DNA of 64,000 nt from Vibrio hangzhouensis (lineage in GTDB: Bacteria > Pseudomonadota > Gammaproteobacteria > Enterobacterales > Vibrionaceae), in assembly GCF_900107935.1 (NCBI RefSeq), contig NZ_FNVG01000023.1, positions 1 to 64,000 on the forward strand, given 5' to 3'. The notes beneath the pieces are model-generated. The model saw only the letters and a list, made by a program, of their open reading frames with translations. It was not told where the DNA came from and searched no databases. The first letter of the stretch is position 1; each line of letters begins with the position of its first letter. Position numbers and translations under genes: made by a program. Below are positions 27,911 through 38,798 of the stretch, piece by piece.

Positions 27911-30349
27911 ATGGCGATTAAGCATATTCTATTCGCATCTCTACTAGCGACCAGTGTGTCGGCGAATGGGGCTGAGGATTTTGTTGTACAGGACATTCGA
28001 ATCGAAGGTTTACAAAGGGTTGCACTGGGTGCAGCGCTGTTAAAGATGCCTGTACGTATTGGTGATTCGGTAGGCAGCAAAGATGTCTCAGAGATCATCA
28101 ATGCTCTCTACCAATCGGGTAACTTTGAAGACATCAAAGTGCTTCGTGATCAGGATGCGTTAGTCGTTCGGGTGAAAGAACGTCCGACTATCGCGAGTAT
28201 CTCCTTTTCAGGCAACAAAGCGATCAAAGAAGAACAACTTCAGCAAAACCTTGATGCTTCGGGTGTGATTGTTGGTGAAGCGTTAGATCGCACGACATTA
28301 AGCAATATTGAAAAGGGCTTAGAAGACTTCTACTACAGCGTGGGTAAGTACAACGCAAAAGTACAGGCCGTGGTGACACCCTTACCGCGTAACCGTGCCG
28401 ATCTGAAGTTTGTATTCACGGAAGGGGTCTCAGCGAAGATCAAGCAAATTAACTTTATCGGTAATAAAGTGTTTGATGATGCTGAGCTGTTATCACGCTT
28501 TAACCTCAATGTTGATGTGGCATGGTGGAACTTTCTGGCGGATGATAAGTACCAGAAACAAGTACTTGCTGGTGATATTGAAGCCCTCAAGTCTTACTAC
28601 CTTGACCGTGGTTATCTGAAGTTTAAAGTCGATACCACGCAAGTATCGATTTCTCCTGATAAAAAAGGTGTATACATCACACTCGGTTTGGATGAAGGCG
28701 AAGCGTATACCGTTAAGGATGTGAACTTCCGGGGCCAATTGATTGGCAAGCAGGACGAGTTTGAATCGATGGTACCGTTTGAAAGTGGCGATACCTATAA
28801 TGGTTCAAGCGTGACCGCACTGGAAGAAAACATCAAACGCATACTTGGTGAATCAGGTTATGCCTATCCACAAGTACGCACCATTCCTGAGTTTGACGAC
28901 GAAAACAATCAAGTTTCTCTGGTCATTAATGTAGAAGCGGGTAACCGTATCTATGTGCGCGATATTCGTTTTACAGGCAACAACTCCACCAAGGATGAAG
29001 TGCTTCGTCGCGAAATGCGTCAGATGGAATCGAGCTGGTTAAATTCAAAAGCGATCGAAACGGGTAAGAACCGTCTGAACCGACTTGGCTTCTTTGAGAC
29101 AGTCGATGTCCAGACTGTTCGTGTTCCAGGCACCGATGATCAGGTTGATCTGGTTTATGATGTCAAAGAGGCCAACTCAGGTAGCGTTAACTTTGGTGTC
29201 GGTTATGGTACTGAATCCGGAGTCAGTTTCCAGGTTGGTTTGCAGCAAGATAACTTTGCGGGCTCTGGTAACCGTGTCGGTATCAGTGCAATGACCAACA
29301 AATATCAGAAGAACATTACATTAGATTATCGCGATCCGTACTGGAACCTAGATGGTGTCAGTCTGGGTGGTCAGATATTCTACAACGAATTTGAAGCGTC
29401 AAAAGCAGGTATTATTGACTATACCGACCAAAGTTATGGCGGTACGCTGACTTGGGGTTTCCCGGTTGACGAACTGAACTATGTTGAGTTTGGTGGTGGT
29501 TACACCCATAGTCGCTTAGGTAACATCAAAGAATACGTCCAGATTGAGAAGTTCCTGCAAGCGCAAGAGAAAAACCGCGATGCAGAAGGCAACCTGATCA
29601 CCGATGATTTCCATGTCACAGCCGCCTGGACTCGTAATAACCTTAACCGGGGGCGTTTTCCAACAGCCGGTAACCATCAAAAAGTGTATTACAAGATGAC
29701 GGTTCCTGGATCGGATGTTCAATACTTTAAGACGCAATACGATGTCAGACAGTACTTCCCGATTACCGAAAGTCACAGTTTTACGTTATTGTTGAAAGGC
29801 CGCTTGGGTTATGGAAATGGTTATGGCCAGACTAACGGCAATGATAACTTGCTACCATTCTATGAAAACTTCTATGTGGGTGGTTTCTCAACACTGCGTG
29901 GTTTCCGTCAGAACTCCGTAGGTCCGAAAGCGGTCTACAATGACCCGAACGGCGGCGGTTGTGGTAACATCGGCGGCAATAACCCGTGTTACTCTGCAAC
30001 GGATCAGTCGGTCGGTGGTAATGCAGTTGCACTGGCGAGTGTCGAGTTAATTGTGCCAACGCCATTTGCTTCGGACGAGTTCCGAAACCAGATCCGTACC
30101 AGCTTGTTTATGGACGCGGCAAGCTTGTGGGATACAGAGTTTACCTATGTTTCACCAGACCCTAACATGCCTGGTAAACAGTACTATTACGATTACTCGG
30201 ATCCGTCGAATTACCGAGCATCGGTAGGTGTAGCAGTACAATGGATGTCCCCAATGGGCCCACTTGTGTTCTCACTTGCCACCCCAGTTAAGAAATTTGA
30301 AGGTGATAAAACAGAAACCTTCACATTCACGATTGGTAATACTTTCTAA
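27911..30349 (+). CDS. bamA: Outer membrane protein assembly factor BamA
   Basis: An 812-residue outer-membrane insertase. A signal peptide (cleaved near SANGA|ED) precedes five POTRA domains (about residues 24-425) and a 16-strand barrel; the LRGF motif of loop 6 (FSTLRGFRQNS) and the terminal aromatic residue (IGNTF) are present. Length matches E. coli BamA (810). It folds and inserts porins and other barrel proteins delivered by Skp (next gene), SurA and others. Confidence 0.98.
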   Translation: MAIKHILFASLLATSVSANGAEDFVVQDIRIEGLQRVALGAALLKMPVRIGDSVGSKDVSEIINALYQSGNFEDIKVLRDQDALVVRVKERPTIASISFSGNKAIKEEQLQQNLDASGVIVGEALDRTTLSNIEKGLEDFYYSVGKYNAKVQAVVTPLPRNRADLKFVFTEGVSAKIKQINFIGNKVFDDAELLSRFNLNVDVAWWNFLADDKYQKQVLAGDIEALKSYYLDRGYLKFKVDTTQVSISPDKKGVYITLGLDEGEAYTVKDVNFRGQLIGKQDEFESMVPFESGDTYNGSSVTALEENIKRILGESGYAYPQVRTIPEFDDENNQVSLVINVEAGNRIYVRDIRFTGNNSTKDEVLRREMRQMESSWLNSKAIETGKNRLNRLGFFETVDVQTVRVPGTDDQVDLVYDVKEANSGSVNFGVGYGTESGVSFQVGLQQDNFAGSGNRVGISAMTNKYQKNITLDYRDPYWNLDGVSLGGQIFYNEFEASKAGIIDYTDQSYGGTLTWGFPVDELNYVEFGGGYTHSRLGNIKEYVQIEKFLQAQEKNRDAEGNLITDDFHVTAAWTRNNLNRGRFPTAGNHQKVYYKMTVPGSDVQYFKTQYDVRQYFPITESHSFTLLLKGRLGYGNGYGQTNGNDNLLPFYENFYVGGFSTLRGFRQNSVGPKAVYNDPNGGGCGNIGGNNPCYSATDQSVGGNAVALASVELIVPTPFASDEFRNQIRTSLFMDAASLWDTEFTYVSPDPNMPGKQYYYDYSDPSNYRASVGVAVQWMSPMGPLVFSLATPVKKFEGDKTETFTFTIGNTF

Positions 30350-30396
30350 CTTTATCGGGAACGACTTACGTTTCTATATCAACAGAGGAATCGACC

Positions 30397-30906
30397 TTGA
30401 AAAATATGATGAAAGCGGCTGGACTTGGCCTGGTTATCCTAACCTCTTCACTGTTTGCAAATGCGGCAGAGGCGGCGCAGAAAATTGGCTATGTAAACAC
30501 GCTGCAAGTTTTCCAAGCGCTTCCGCAACGTGAAGCAACGCTTCAAAAACTGCAAAACGAATTTAAAGACAAGGCGGCTGAACTGCAGGCCATTCAGGCA
30601 GAAGCTGCAAAGAAAATGGAAAAGCTACAGCGTGATGGCGAGCTATTAGGTACGGAAGAAATTGAAAAACTGCGTATCGAAATTGGCCAGCTTGATAGCA
30701 AGTACAAGATCAAAGGCCAGGCGCTAGAGAAAGAGAGCCAGCGTCGCGAAGCGGAAGAGAAACAAAAACTCTTCAAAACCATTCAACAAGCTGTTGAAAA
30801 AGTGGCGACGAAAGAAGGCTACGACATGATCATCGACATTCAGGCGGTTGGTTATGCGAAAGAAGAGTACAACATCTCTCAAAAAGTCATCGACTCACTT
30901 AAGTAA
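30397..30906 (+). CDS. skp: Periplasmic chaperone Skp (OmpH family)
   Basis: A 169-residue trimeric chaperone holding unfolded outer-membrane proteins. A signal peptide (cleaved near FANA|AEAAQ) is followed by IGYVNTLQVFQALPQ, long charged helices forming the tentacles, and a C-terminal YDMIIDIQAV strand. The start is TTG at 30397, because AGAGGAA lies seven bases before it, whereas ATG codons at 30406 and 30409 are too far from it. It lies 47 bp after bamA. Confidence 0.96.
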   Translation: MKNMMKAAGLGLVILTSSLFANAAEAAQKIGYVNTLQVFQALPQREATLQKLQNEFKDKAAELQAIQAEAAKKMEKLQRDGELLGTEEIEKLRIEIGQLDSKYKIKGQALEKESQRREAEEKQKLFKTIQQAVEKVATKEGYDMIIDIQAVGYAKEEYNISQKVIDSLK

Positions 30907-30928
30907 ATAGCAATCGAGTAGGACAAAA

Positions 30929-31960
30929 ATGACAGCATTGACGTTAGCGCAGCTTGCCGAAATCACGGGTGGACAACTGCATGGAGACGGAAATACTCGT
31001 ATTCATACAGTGGCTCCGATGGATCGCGCTGGTGAGGGGGAAATCACCTTCCTTACCAACGTAAAGTACGCCAAACACCTCGGGGAGTGCATGGCCTCGG
31101 CAATTATGGTGAAAGCTTCTGAACTAGAGCACTGTAAAACCAATGCCTTAGTTGTAGCCGACCCTTATGTAGCGTATGCGAAGGTGGCACAGGCGCTGGA
31201 TACGACACCGGCTCCAGCGCAGTCAGGCATTGCACCGAGCGCAACAATTGCTTCTGACGCTCAGTTAGGCAATAACGTTTCCGTGGGTGCCAATGCTGTT
31301 ATTGAATCCGGTGCACAACTGGGTGATAACGTGATTGTCGGTGCCGGTTGTTTTATCGGCAAAGGCGCTCGATTGGGCAATAACACCAAACTTTGGGCGA
31401 ACGTATCTATTTATCATGATGTTGTGATTGGTAGCGATTGCCTGGTGCAATCGAGTACCGTGATAGGTTCAGACGGTTTTGGTTATGCTAATGAAAAAGG
31501 TGAATGGATCAAGATCCCTCAGCTTGGCACGGTCAGGATTGGTAATCGTGTAGAGATTGGTGCCTGTACAACGATTGACAGGGGTGCACTGGATGACACG
31601 ATCATCGAAGACAATGTCATCATCGATAACCAGATGCAGATTGCGCATAACGTGCACATCGGATATGGCACCGCCATGGCTGGTGGTACTATTGTTGCTG
31701 GCAGTACCAAAATTGGCAAGTACTGCCAAATTGGTGGGGCAAGTGTTCTGAACGGGCACATTGAAATTGCCGATGGTGTCGTGGTGACGGGCATGGGTAT
31801 GGTGATGAGAAGTCTGCCAGAGAAAGGCATCTACTCTTCGGGCATCCCTCTGCAGACCAACAAAGAGTGGCGCAAGACAGCCACTCGTGTTCACCGAATT
31901 GACGAAATGAACAAGCGCCTGAAAGCAGTTGAGAAGCTGTTAGAGCAAAAAGAAGACTAA
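30929..31960 (+). CDS. lpxD: UDP-3-O-(3-hydroxymyristoyl)glucosamine N-acyltransferase
   Basis: A 343-residue trimeric acyltransferase, third step of lipid A synthesis. The N-terminal uridine-binding domain ([21 protein letters not shown]) is followed by a left-handed beta-helix built of hexapeptide repeats (for example [16 protein letters not shown]) containing QIAHNVHIG, where the catalytic histidine lies, and a C-terminal helix. Length matches the family (341). It lies 22 bp after skp. Confidence 0.97.
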   Translation: MTALTLAQLAEITGGQLHGDGNTRIHTVAPMDRAGEGEITFLTNVKYAKHLGECMASAIMVKASELEHCKTNALVVADPYVAYAKVAQALDTTPAPAQSGIAPSATIASDAQLGNNVSVGANAVIESGAQLGDNVIVGAGCFIGKGARLGNNTKLWANVSIYHDVVIGSDCLVQSSTVIGSDGFGYANEKGEWIKIPQLGTVRIGNRVEIGACTTIDRGALDDTIIEDNVIIDNQMQIAHNVHIGYGTAMAGGTIVAGSTKIGKYCQIGGASVLNGHIEIADGVVVTGMGMVMRSLPEKGIYSSGIPLQTNKEWRKTATRVHRIDEMNKRLKAVEKLLEQKED

Positions 31961-31980
31961 CCCTCTTTGCTTATGGAGAA

Positions 31981-32004
31981 GGCTCGCCAAAGGCGAGTCT
32001 TTTT
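31981..32004 (+). terminator. Terminator between lpxD and fabZ
   Basis: GGCTCGCC and GGCGAGTC pair (one G-T) around AAA, followed by T5. It ends the upstream part of the bam-lpx cluster. Confidence 0.85.
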
Positions 32005-32049
32005 ATGTGTGTCAATCCAGTTTTTGGGTACAGCTTCCGATCCCGTGAA

Positions 32050-32079
32050 CTGACACCATGTGGCATTTGGGTATATAAT
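32050..32079 (+). promoter_or_regulatory. Candidate fabZ promoter
   Basis: CTGACA (32050-32055) and a perfect TATAAT (32074-32079) with an 18-base spacer follow the lpxD terminator and precede fabZ by 38 bp. This would give fabZ-lpxA its own transcript start. Confidence 0.75.
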
Positions 32080-32117
32080 GCCTCTAATTAGAAAAGAATG
32101 AATATAGGATTTTTACT

Positions 32118-32570
32118 TTGAGCACTGATACAAAAACCATGACAATCACAGAGATCCAGGAACTGCTTCCTCATCGCTACCCGTTTCTGCTGATCGATCG
32201 CGTTACCGATTATCAAGAAGAAAAGTATCTGACCGCTATCAAAAATGTATCGGTGAATGAGCCTCAATTTACAGGTCACTTTCCGCAACTGCCTGTATTC
32301 CCAGGTGTGTTGATTCTGGAAGCAATGGCACAGGCGACAGGTCTTCTGGCATTCAAATCATTTGGCGCTCCAAAAGGCAACGAGCTTTACTATTTTGCTA
32401 GTGTCGACAAGGCAAAATTCCGTAAGCCAGTGGTGCCGGGTGATCAACTGATCATCGAAGTTGAATTTGTTAAAGAGCGCCGTGGCATCGCTGCTTTCAA
32501 TGGTGTGGCGAAAGTGGACGGCGAAGTTGTTTGTTCCGCAGAGCTAAAGTGTGCTCGCCGAGAGTTTTAA
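32118..32570 (+). CDS. fabZ: 3-hydroxyacyl-[acyl-carrier-protein] dehydratase
   Basis: A 150-residue hot-dog-fold enzyme dehydrating (3R)-hydroxyacyl-ACP in fatty acid elongation. It competes with LpxA for hydroxymyristoyl-ACP. Catalytic His54 (TGHFP) and Glu68 (LILEAMAQ) are at the same positions as in E. coli. The start is TTG at 32118 with AGGA upstream; the E. coli gene also begins with TTG. One base separates its stop from the lpxA start, so the two are translationally linked. Confidence 0.98.
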   Translation: MSTDTKTMTITEIQELLPHRYPFLLIDRVTDYQEEKYLTAIKNVSVNEPQFTGHFPQLPVFPGVLILEAMAQATGLLAFKSFGAPKGNELYYFASVDKAKFRKPVVPGDQLIIEVEFVKERRGIAAFNGVAKVDGEVVCSAELKCARREF

Positions 32571-32571
32571 T

Positions 32572-33360
32572 ATGATTCATGAAACAGCAAAAATTCACCC
32601 TAGTGCCGTTATCGAAGGTAACGTGACTATCGGTGCCAATACCACTGTGGGTCCATTTACCTATATCTCCGGAGATGTGACCATTGGTAACAACAACGAG
32701 ATCATGTCTCATGTTGTGATCAAAGGTAAAACCACCATTGGTGATGACAACCGCGTGTTCCCACAGGCCGTCATTGGTGAAGAAAACCAGGACAAAAAGT
32801 ATGGTGGCGAAGACACCAGCGTTGTTGTTGGTGATCGTAATGTGATTCGCGAAAGCGTGCAGATTCACCGTGGTACAGTGCAAGATAAGGCACAGACTGT
32901 GGTTGGAGACGACAACCTGCTTTGCGTGAATGCTCATATCGCTCACGATGTCATTGTTGGCAATCATACTCACATCGGTAATAACTCCATTCTGGGTGGC
33001 CATGTGACTGTGGATGATTATGCCGGTGTTATGGCATTGTCTGCCATACACCCATTCTGCACCGTTGGCGCATATGCCTACGTAGGCGGCTGTTCAGCGG
33101 TCGTACAAGATGTACCACCTTATGTCCTCGCTCAGGGAAACCATGCGACGCCGTTTGGCCTTAACTTGGTCGGTTTGAAACGTAATGGTTTTGAGAAGCC
33201 TGAATTAAGAGCGCTTCAAAAGGCATACAAAGAGATTTACCGCTCAGGTAAGACACTTGCTGAGGTGAAGCCTGTGCTAGAAGAAATGGCGCAAGAGTGG
33301 AATTCGGTGCAGCGCTTTGTTGAGATTTTGGAAAACTCCGAGCGTGGCATCATCCGCTAA
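32572..33360 (+). CDS. lpxA: UDP-N-acetylglucosamine O-acyltransferase
   Basis: A 262-residue trimeric left-handed beta-helix enzyme, first step of lipid A synthesis. The catalytic His125 (NAHIAHD) is in place, and the length is identical to that of E. coli LpxA. The start at 32572 gives MIHETAKIHPSA, the family N-terminus; an upstream in-frame codon inside fabZ is rejected. A terminator-like hairpin follows before lpxB. Confidence 0.98.
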   Translation: MIHETAKIHPSAVIEGNVTIGANTTVGPFTYISGDVTIGNNNEIMSHVVIKGKTTIGDDNRVFPQAVIGEENQDKKYGGEDTSVVVGDRNVIRESVQIHRGTVQDKAQTVVGDDNLLCVNAHIAHDVIVGNHTHIGNNSILGGHVTVDDYAGVMALSAIHPFCTVGAYAYVGGCSAVVQDVPPYVLAQGNHATPFGLNLVGLKRNGFEKPELRALQKAYKEIYRSGKTLAEVKPVLEEMAQEWNSVQRFVEILENSERGIIR

Positions 33361-33378
33361 CGCATGCTGGCTGGGCTT

Positions 33379-33411
33379 AAAAAAGATCGCTAATCTACTG
33401 GCGATCTTTTT
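33379..33411 (+). terminator. Hairpin with T-run between lpxA and lpxB
   Basis: AAAAAAGATCGC and GCGATCTTTTT pair around a 10-base loop, followed by CTGTTTT. It is a plausible intrinsic terminator that would limit readthrough into lpxB. Confidence 0.8.
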
Positions 33412-33456
33412 CTGTTTTATGGTAATCGACATTTTCTTTGGGAGTAGGGATTAGTG

Positions 33457-34599
33457 ATGGAAAGACCACTGCGCATCGGCGTTGTCGCTGGAGAACTGTC
33501 CGGTGATACGTTAGGCGAAGGCTTTATCAAAGCGGTCAAAGAGAAATACCCGAATGCAGAGTTCGTCGGCATTGGTGGACCTAAGATGATAGCTCAGGGC
33601 TGTGAATCTCTGTTTGACATGGAAGAACTCGCGGTTATGGGGCTGGTTGAAGTCCTTGGGCGCTTGAGACGCTTGTTACATGTCAAAGCGGAACTGGTCA
33701 AATATTTCACTAGCAATCCTGTAGATGTCTTTGTCGGCATAGACGCTCCGGATTTTAATTTGCGCTTGGAGCTCGATCTTAAGAAAGCCGGGACGAAAAC
33801 CGTTCATTATGTCAGCCCATCGGTATGGGCTTGGCGTCAGAAGCGCATTTACGGTATCGCTGAGGCCACCAATTTGGTGCTGGCTTTCCTACCGTTTGAA
33901 AAAGCATTCTATGATAAATTCAACGTGCCGTGTGAGTTTATCGGCCATACCTTAGCCGATGCCATTCCTCTTGAGTCAGCACAGCGTCCGGCTAGAGAGC
34001 TCCTAGGGCTTGAATTAGACAGAAAATGGCTGGCGGTATTGCCCGGCAGCAGAGGCAATGAACTGAAAATGTTGTCTCAGCCATTTATTGAAACATGCGT
34101 TAAATTACACAAAGACGATCCGACGTTGGGTTTTGTAGTTGCGGCTGTAAATGATAAGCGCAAACAGCAGTTTATTGAGGCATGGAAAGCATTCGCACCA
34201 GAACTTGAGTTTCACATTGTTGAGGATACGGCTCGGAACGTCATCACTGCGTCAGATGCCGTGTTGTTGGCATCCGGAACGGTAGCATTGGAGTGCATGT
34301 TGCTCAAACGCCCAATGGTCGTAGGCTATAAAATGAATGCTATTACGGCCTTTTTAGCCAAGCGTTTGGTGAAAACTAAATTTGTGTCGTTACCCAATAT
34401 CCTTGCTGACGACGAGATCGTCAAAGAGTTTTTGCTCGAAGCGTGTACAGCAGAAAACTTGTATTCGGAATTAACAAGGCTGCTGTCTGGCGATAATAAA
34501 GCGATGTTGGATAAATTCACCGAAATGCACCACTGGATACGCAAAGGTGCCGACAAGCAAGCTGCTGAAGCAGTACTAAAACTGATAGATAGATTATGA
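33457..34599 (+). CDS. lpxB: Lipid-A-disaccharide synthase
   Basis: A 380-residue GT19 glycosyltransferase joining UDP-2,3-diacylglucosamine and lipid X. Markers are [14 protein letters not shown] near the N-terminus, [46 protein letters not shown] and [20 protein letters not shown]. The start could be GTG at 33454 or ATG at 33457; I use ATG, which is better spaced from AGGGA. Its stop overlaps the rnhB start by 4 bp (ATGA). Confidence 0.97.
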   Translation: MERPLRIGVVAGELSGDTLGEGFIKAVKEKYPNAEFVGIGGPKMIAQGCESLFDMEELAVMGLVEVLGRLRRLLHVKAELVKYFTSNPVDVFVGIDAPDFNLRLELDLKKAGTKTVHYVSPSVWAWRQKRIYGIAEATNLVLAFLPFEKAFYDKFNVPCEFIGHTLADAIPLESAQRPARELLGLELDRKWLAVLPGSRGNELKMLSQPFIETCVKLHKDDPTLGFVVAAVNDKRKQQFIEAWKAFAPELEFHIVEDTARNVITASDAVLLASGTVALECMLLKRPMVVGYKMNAITAFLAKRLVKTKFVSLPNILADDEIVKEFLLEACTAENLYSELTRLLSGDNKAMLDKFTEMHHWIRKGADKQAAEAVLKLIDRL

Positions 34600-35222
34600 C
34601 GACAAAAAAAACAGTGACAGAACTTCCACCTTTCGAGTACCCACAAGGTTATCTGCGAGTTGCAGGTGTGGATGAGGTGGGACGCGGTCCATTGGTGGGA
34701 GATGTGGTCACCGCTGCGGTTATCCTCGATCCGAATAACCCTATTGAGGGCCTGAACGATTCCAAAAAACTGTCGGAAAAAAAGCGCTTGGCACTCTACC
34801 CAGAAATTAAAGAGAAGGCGCTGGCGTGGGCGGTTGGACGCTGTTCGCCGGAAGAAATTGATGAGCTCAATATTCTTCAGGCAACGATGGTCGCGATGCA
34901 GCGCGCTGTTGCCGGGTTAGGTGTTGAACCGGATCTGGTGCTTATTGATGGTAATCGAACCCCCCAATTATCGATGGATGCTCAGGCGGTTGTGAAAGGT
35001 GACCTTCGTGTTGCCGAGATCAGCGCTGCGTCCATTATTGCTAAAGTAGTTCGGGACCACGAGATGGAAGAGCTGGATAAACAGCACCCTGAGTTTGGCT
35101 TTGCTAAGCATAAAGGTTACCCGACTAAAGCGCACTTTGAAGCCATCGAAAAGCATGGTGTGATTGCTGAGCACAGAAAAAGCTTCAAGCCCGTAAAGCG
35201 CGCTTTAGGTCTTGAACAATAA
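34596..35222 (+). CDS. rnhB: Ribonuclease HII
   Basis: A 208-residue enzyme cutting the RNA strand of RNA-DNA hybrids, including single misincorporated ribonucleotides. The family motif [16 protein letters not shown] holds the DEDD-type acidic residues, followed by [12 protein letters not shown] and LVLIDGN. It overlaps lpxB by 4 bp and ends 46 bp before dnaE, the conserved lpxB-rnhB-dnaE order. Confidence 0.98.
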   Translation: MTTKKTVTELPPFEYPQGYLRVAGVDEVGRGPLVGDVVTAAVILDPNNPIEGLNDSKKLSEKKRLALYPEIKEKALAWAVGRCSPEEIDELNILQATMVAMQRAVAGLGVEPDLVLIDGNRTPQLSMDAQAVVKGDLRVAEISAASIIAKVVRDHEMEELDKQHPEFGFAKHKGYPTKAHFEAIEKHGVIAEHRKSFKPVKRALGLEQ

Positions 35223-35268
35223 CGTACATTTATCGAAATATAGTTGTCGTGACGATTTAGGATTTAAT

Positions 35269-38200
35269 ATGTCAGACCCCAAGTTTATACACCTTCGTGT
35301 ACACAGTGACTTCTCAATGGTGGACGGCCTGTCCAAGGTTCCACCTTTGGTCAAAAAAGTGGCTGAAATGGGCATGCCTGCAATGGCGCTTACCGATTTC
35401 ACTAACCTGTGTGGTTTGGTGAAGTTCTATGGCAACGCACATTCGGCAGGGGTCAAGCCGATTATTGGTGCTGATTTTGCGGTGCAGTCAGAAGAATTTG
35501 GTGAAGAGCTGACACGTATTACTGTGCTCGCGGCAGATAACAAGGGCTACAATAATCTCACGCTTTTAATCTCTAAAGCGTATCTGCGCGGACATGTTCA
35601 ACACCAACCCGTGATAGATAAGACCTGGTTAGCTGATTTGTCAGAGGGGCTGATTATTCTCTCTGGTGCCAAAGATGGTGAAGTGGGTAAAGCGCTGCTT
35701 AAAGGTAACTCAACCTTAGCCCGCCAGTGTGCGCAGTTCTATCACACTCATTTTCCTGACCGCTTCTATATCGAGTTGATTCGGACGGGTCGTGCCGATG
35801 AAGAGAGTTATTTGCATTTTGCCGTCGAATTGGCAGAAGAATTAGCGCTACCAGTTGTTGCGACCAACGAAGTGGTGTTCGTCGATAAAGAGCTATTCGA
35901 AGCCCATGAAATTCGGGTTGCGATCCACGATGGCTATACAATGGATGATCCGCGTCGTCCCAAAAAGTACAGCGAGCAACAGTATCTGCGCAGTGAAGCG
36001 GAAATGTGTGAGTTGTTTGCAGACATTCCGGAAGCATTGCAAAACTCGGTGGAAATCGCCAAACGTTGTAACGTTACCGTCAGGTTGGGGGAATACTTCC
36101 TGCCGGCATTCCCTACCGAGGGTATGAAAGAAACTGACTTTCTGGTGATGAAATCTCAGGAGGGCCTTGAGGACCGTCTGGAGTTTTTGTTCCCCGATGA
36201 GCAAGTCAGAGCTGAACGCAGGCCGGAGTACGATGAGCGCTTACAGATTGAGCTCGATGTTATCAACCAAATGGGCTTTCCGGGCTACTTCCTGATCGTA
36301 ATGGAGTTTATCCAGTGGTCGAAAGACAATGCGATTCCGGTCGGTCCAGGTCGTGGTTCTGGTGCTGGATCCTTGGTGGCCTATGCGCTGAAGATTACGG
36401 ATTTGGATCCGTTAGAATACGACTTGCTGTTTGAGCGATTCCTGAACCCAGAACGTGTATCGATGCCCGATTTCGATGTCGACTTCTGTATGGATAAGCG
36501 TGATCAGGTGATTGACCACGTGGCAGAAATGTATGGCCGAGACGCGGTATCGCAGATCATCACTTTTGGTACCATGGCAGCTAAAGCCGTTATCCGCGAT
36601 GTTGGCCGGGTGTTGGGCCATCCGTTTGGTTTTGTTGATCGTATTTCTAAACTGATTCCACCTGATCCGGGGATGACGCTAGAGAAAGCGTTCAAGGCCG
36701 AGCCCGCGTTGCCTCAGCTCTATGATGCGGATGACGAAGTTCGTGACCTCATTGATATGTGTCGTATTCTCGAAGGTTGTACGCGAAATGCGGGTAAGCA
36801 CGCTGGTGGCGTGGTTATTTCTCCGACAACCATAACGGATTTTGCGCCTATTTATGCGGACTCAGAAGGCCACTTCCCGGTTACGCAATTTGATAAGAAC
36901 GATGTAGAAACGGCAGGTCTGGTTAAATTTGACTTCTTAGGACTGCGTACACTGACCATCATCGACTGGGCGCTTGGATTGATTAACCCGAGGCTTGAGC
37001 GAGACGGTAAAGCACCAGTGCGGATTGAATCTATCCCTCTTGATGACACTGCATCGTTCCAGTTACTGCAAAACTCAGAAACCACAGCGGTGTTCCAGTT
37101 GGAATCCCGCGGCATGAAGGAGCTGATCAAGCGACTTCAGCCTGACTGTTTCGAAGATATCATCGCATTGGTGGCGCTGTTCCGTCCGGGTCCGCTGCAA
37201 TCGGGCATGGTAGATAACTTTATCGACCGTAAACATGGCCGGGAGGCTATCTCTTATCCGGATGAAACCTGGCAACATGAATCGCTGAAAGAAACCCTGG
37301 ATCCTACTTATGGCATCATTCTCTACCAGGAGCAGGTCATGCAGATCGCCCAGATCCTTGCAGGGTATACGCTGGGTGGTGCTGATATGTTGCGTCGCGC
37401 TATGGGTAAGAAAAAACCGGAAGAAATGGCGAAGCAGCGTGCGGTGTTTGAAGAAGGGGCAATCAACAATGGCGTAGATGGTGAGCTCGCCATGAAAATC
37501 TTCGACCTGGTGGAAAAATTCGCAGGTTACGGATTTAACAAATCGCACTCCGCTGCTTATGCTCTGGTGTCTTATCAGACGCTGTGGCTAAAAACCCATT
37601 ATCCGGCTGAGTTTATGGCTGCGGTAATGACTGCGGATATGGATAACACGGAGAAGGTGGTCGGCCTTGTCGATGAATGCTTCCGTATGAAACTCAAAGT
37701 GTTGCCACCTGATATTAATGCGGGTCTGTATCGATTCAATGTTAATGAGGAAGGTGCGATTGTATACGGAATCGGTGCCATCAAAGGGGTAGGTGAAGGT
37801 CCAATTGATGCCATTATCGAGGCACGCAACAAAGACGGTTATTTCCGTGATCTGTTTGATTTCTGCGCACGCATTGATCTTAAAAAAGTCAATAAACGAG
37901 TGATAGAGAAACTGATCATGGCCGGGGCGCTCGACAGATTGGGCCCCCATCGGGCGGCACTGATGGCCTCGTTAAACGATGCGGTTAAAGCGGCCAGTCA
38001 ACATCATCAGGCGGAAGCGTTTGGTCAGGCGGACATGTTTGGTGTCTTAACCGATGCGCCTGAAGAGGTGGAACACAAGTATACTCAGGTTCCAGCGTGG
38101 CCGGAAAAAGTCTGGCTGGAAGGTGAACGGGAAACATTGGGTCTTTATTTGACGGGGCACCCAATAAACGCCTATCTTAAGGAACTTACTAAGTACACCA

Positions 38201-38748
38201 GTTGTCGATTAAAAGACGCAACACCAACCAGGCGAGATCAATCACTGACTGTAGCCGGTCTGGTCATTGCAGCTCGTGTTATGACAACAAAACGTGGCAC
38301 TCGTATCGGCATCATGACACTTGATGATCGCAGTGGTCGTATGGAAGTGATGCTGTTCTCAGATGCGCTAGATAAATATGCTGAATTGCTAGAAAAAGAT
38401 AAAATTGTGGTCGTTTCTGGACAGGTCAGCTTTGATGACTTCAATGGTGGCCTTAAAATGTCCGCCCGCGAAGTTTTAGATTTAGGTAGTGCACGCGAGA
38501 AGTTTACGCGTGGTCTGTCAATTTCGCTATTAGAACAACAAATTGATGAGCGTTTTTACCAGCGCTTCACAGAAATATTAACTCCCCACAAAGCCGGGAC
38601 AGTTCCTGTTAATATTTACTACCAGCGTGCAGACGCGAGAGCAAAACTCACGTTGGGAACAGAATGGCGCGTAACGCCAAATGATGCGTTACTGGAAGAA
38701 TTACAGCAGTTACTTGGTAAAGACCAGGTTGAACTCGAATTTAACTAA
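35269..38748 (+). CDS. dnaE: DNA polymerase III subunit alpha
   Basis: A 1159-residue replicative polymerase (E. coli 1160). An N-terminal PHP domain ([16 protein letters not shown]) is followed by the polymerase core with [15 protein letters not shown] and the catalytic aspartates in MPDFDVDFC near residue 400, then helix-hairpin-helix, OB-fold ([19 protein letters not shown]) and tau-binding C-terminal parts. I chose ATG at 35269 (MSDPKFIHL), with AGGA seven bases upstream, over an in-frame codon 57 bp earlier inside rnhB. Its proofreading partner DnaQ is encoded at 46740. Confidence 0.98.
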   Translation: MSDPKFIHLRVHSDFSMVDGLSKVPPLVKKVAEMGMPAMALTDFTNLCGLVKFYGNAHSAGVKPIIGADFAVQSEEFGEELTRITVLAADNKGYNNLTLLISKAYLRGHVQHQPVIDKTWLADLSEGLIILSGAKDGEVGKALLKGNSTLARQCAQFYHTHFPDRFYIELIRTGRADEESYLHFAVELAEELALPVVATNEVVFVDKELFEAHEIRVAIHDGYTMDDPRRPKKYSEQQYLRSEAEMCELFADIPEALQNSVEIAKRCNVTVRLGEYFLPAFPTEGMKETDFLVMKSQEGLEDRLEFLFPDEQVRAERRPEYDERLQIELDVINQMGFPGYFLIVMEFIQWSKDNAIPVGPGRGSGAGSLVAYALKITDLDPLEYDLLFERFLNPERVSMPDFDVDFCMDKRDQVIDHVAEMYGRDAVSQIITFGTMAAKAVIRDVGRVLGHPFGFVDRISKLIPPDPGMTLEKAFKAEPALPQLYDADDEVRDLIDMCRILEGCTRNAGKHAGGVVISPTTITDFAPIYADSEGHFPVTQFDKNDVETAGLVKFDFLGLRTLTIIDWALGLINPRLERDGKAPVRIESIPLDDTASFQLLQNSETTAVFQLESRGMKELIKRLQPDCFEDIIALVALFRPGPLQSGMVDNFIDRKHGREAISYPDETWQHESLKETLDPTYGIILYQEQVMQIAQILAGYTLGGADMLRRAMGKKKPEEMAKQRAVFEEGAINNGVDGELAMKIFDLVEKFAGYGFNKSHSAAYALVSYQTLWLKTHYPAEFMAAVMTADMDNTEKVVGLVDECFRMKLKVLPPDINAGLYRFNVNEEGAIVYGIGAIKGVGEGPIDAIIEARNKDGYFRDLFDFCARIDLKKVNKRVIEKLIMAGALDRLGPHRAALMASLNDAVKAASQHHQAEAFGQADMFGVLTDAPEEVEHKYTQVPAWPEKVWLEGERETLGLYLTGHPINAYLKELTKYTSCRLKDATPTRRDQSLTVAGLVIAARVMTTKRGTRIGIMTLDDRSGRMEVMLFSDALDKYAELLEKDKIVVVSGQVSFDDFNGGLKMSAREVLDLGSAREKFTRGLSISLLEQQIDERFYQRFTEILTPHKAGTVPVNIYYQRADARAKLTLGTEWRVTPNDALLEELQQLLGKDQVELEFN

Positions 38749-38798
38749 TTGAGTCCCATGAATAAGCAAATTGGGGCTGAATCGAAAAGGATTCATAG

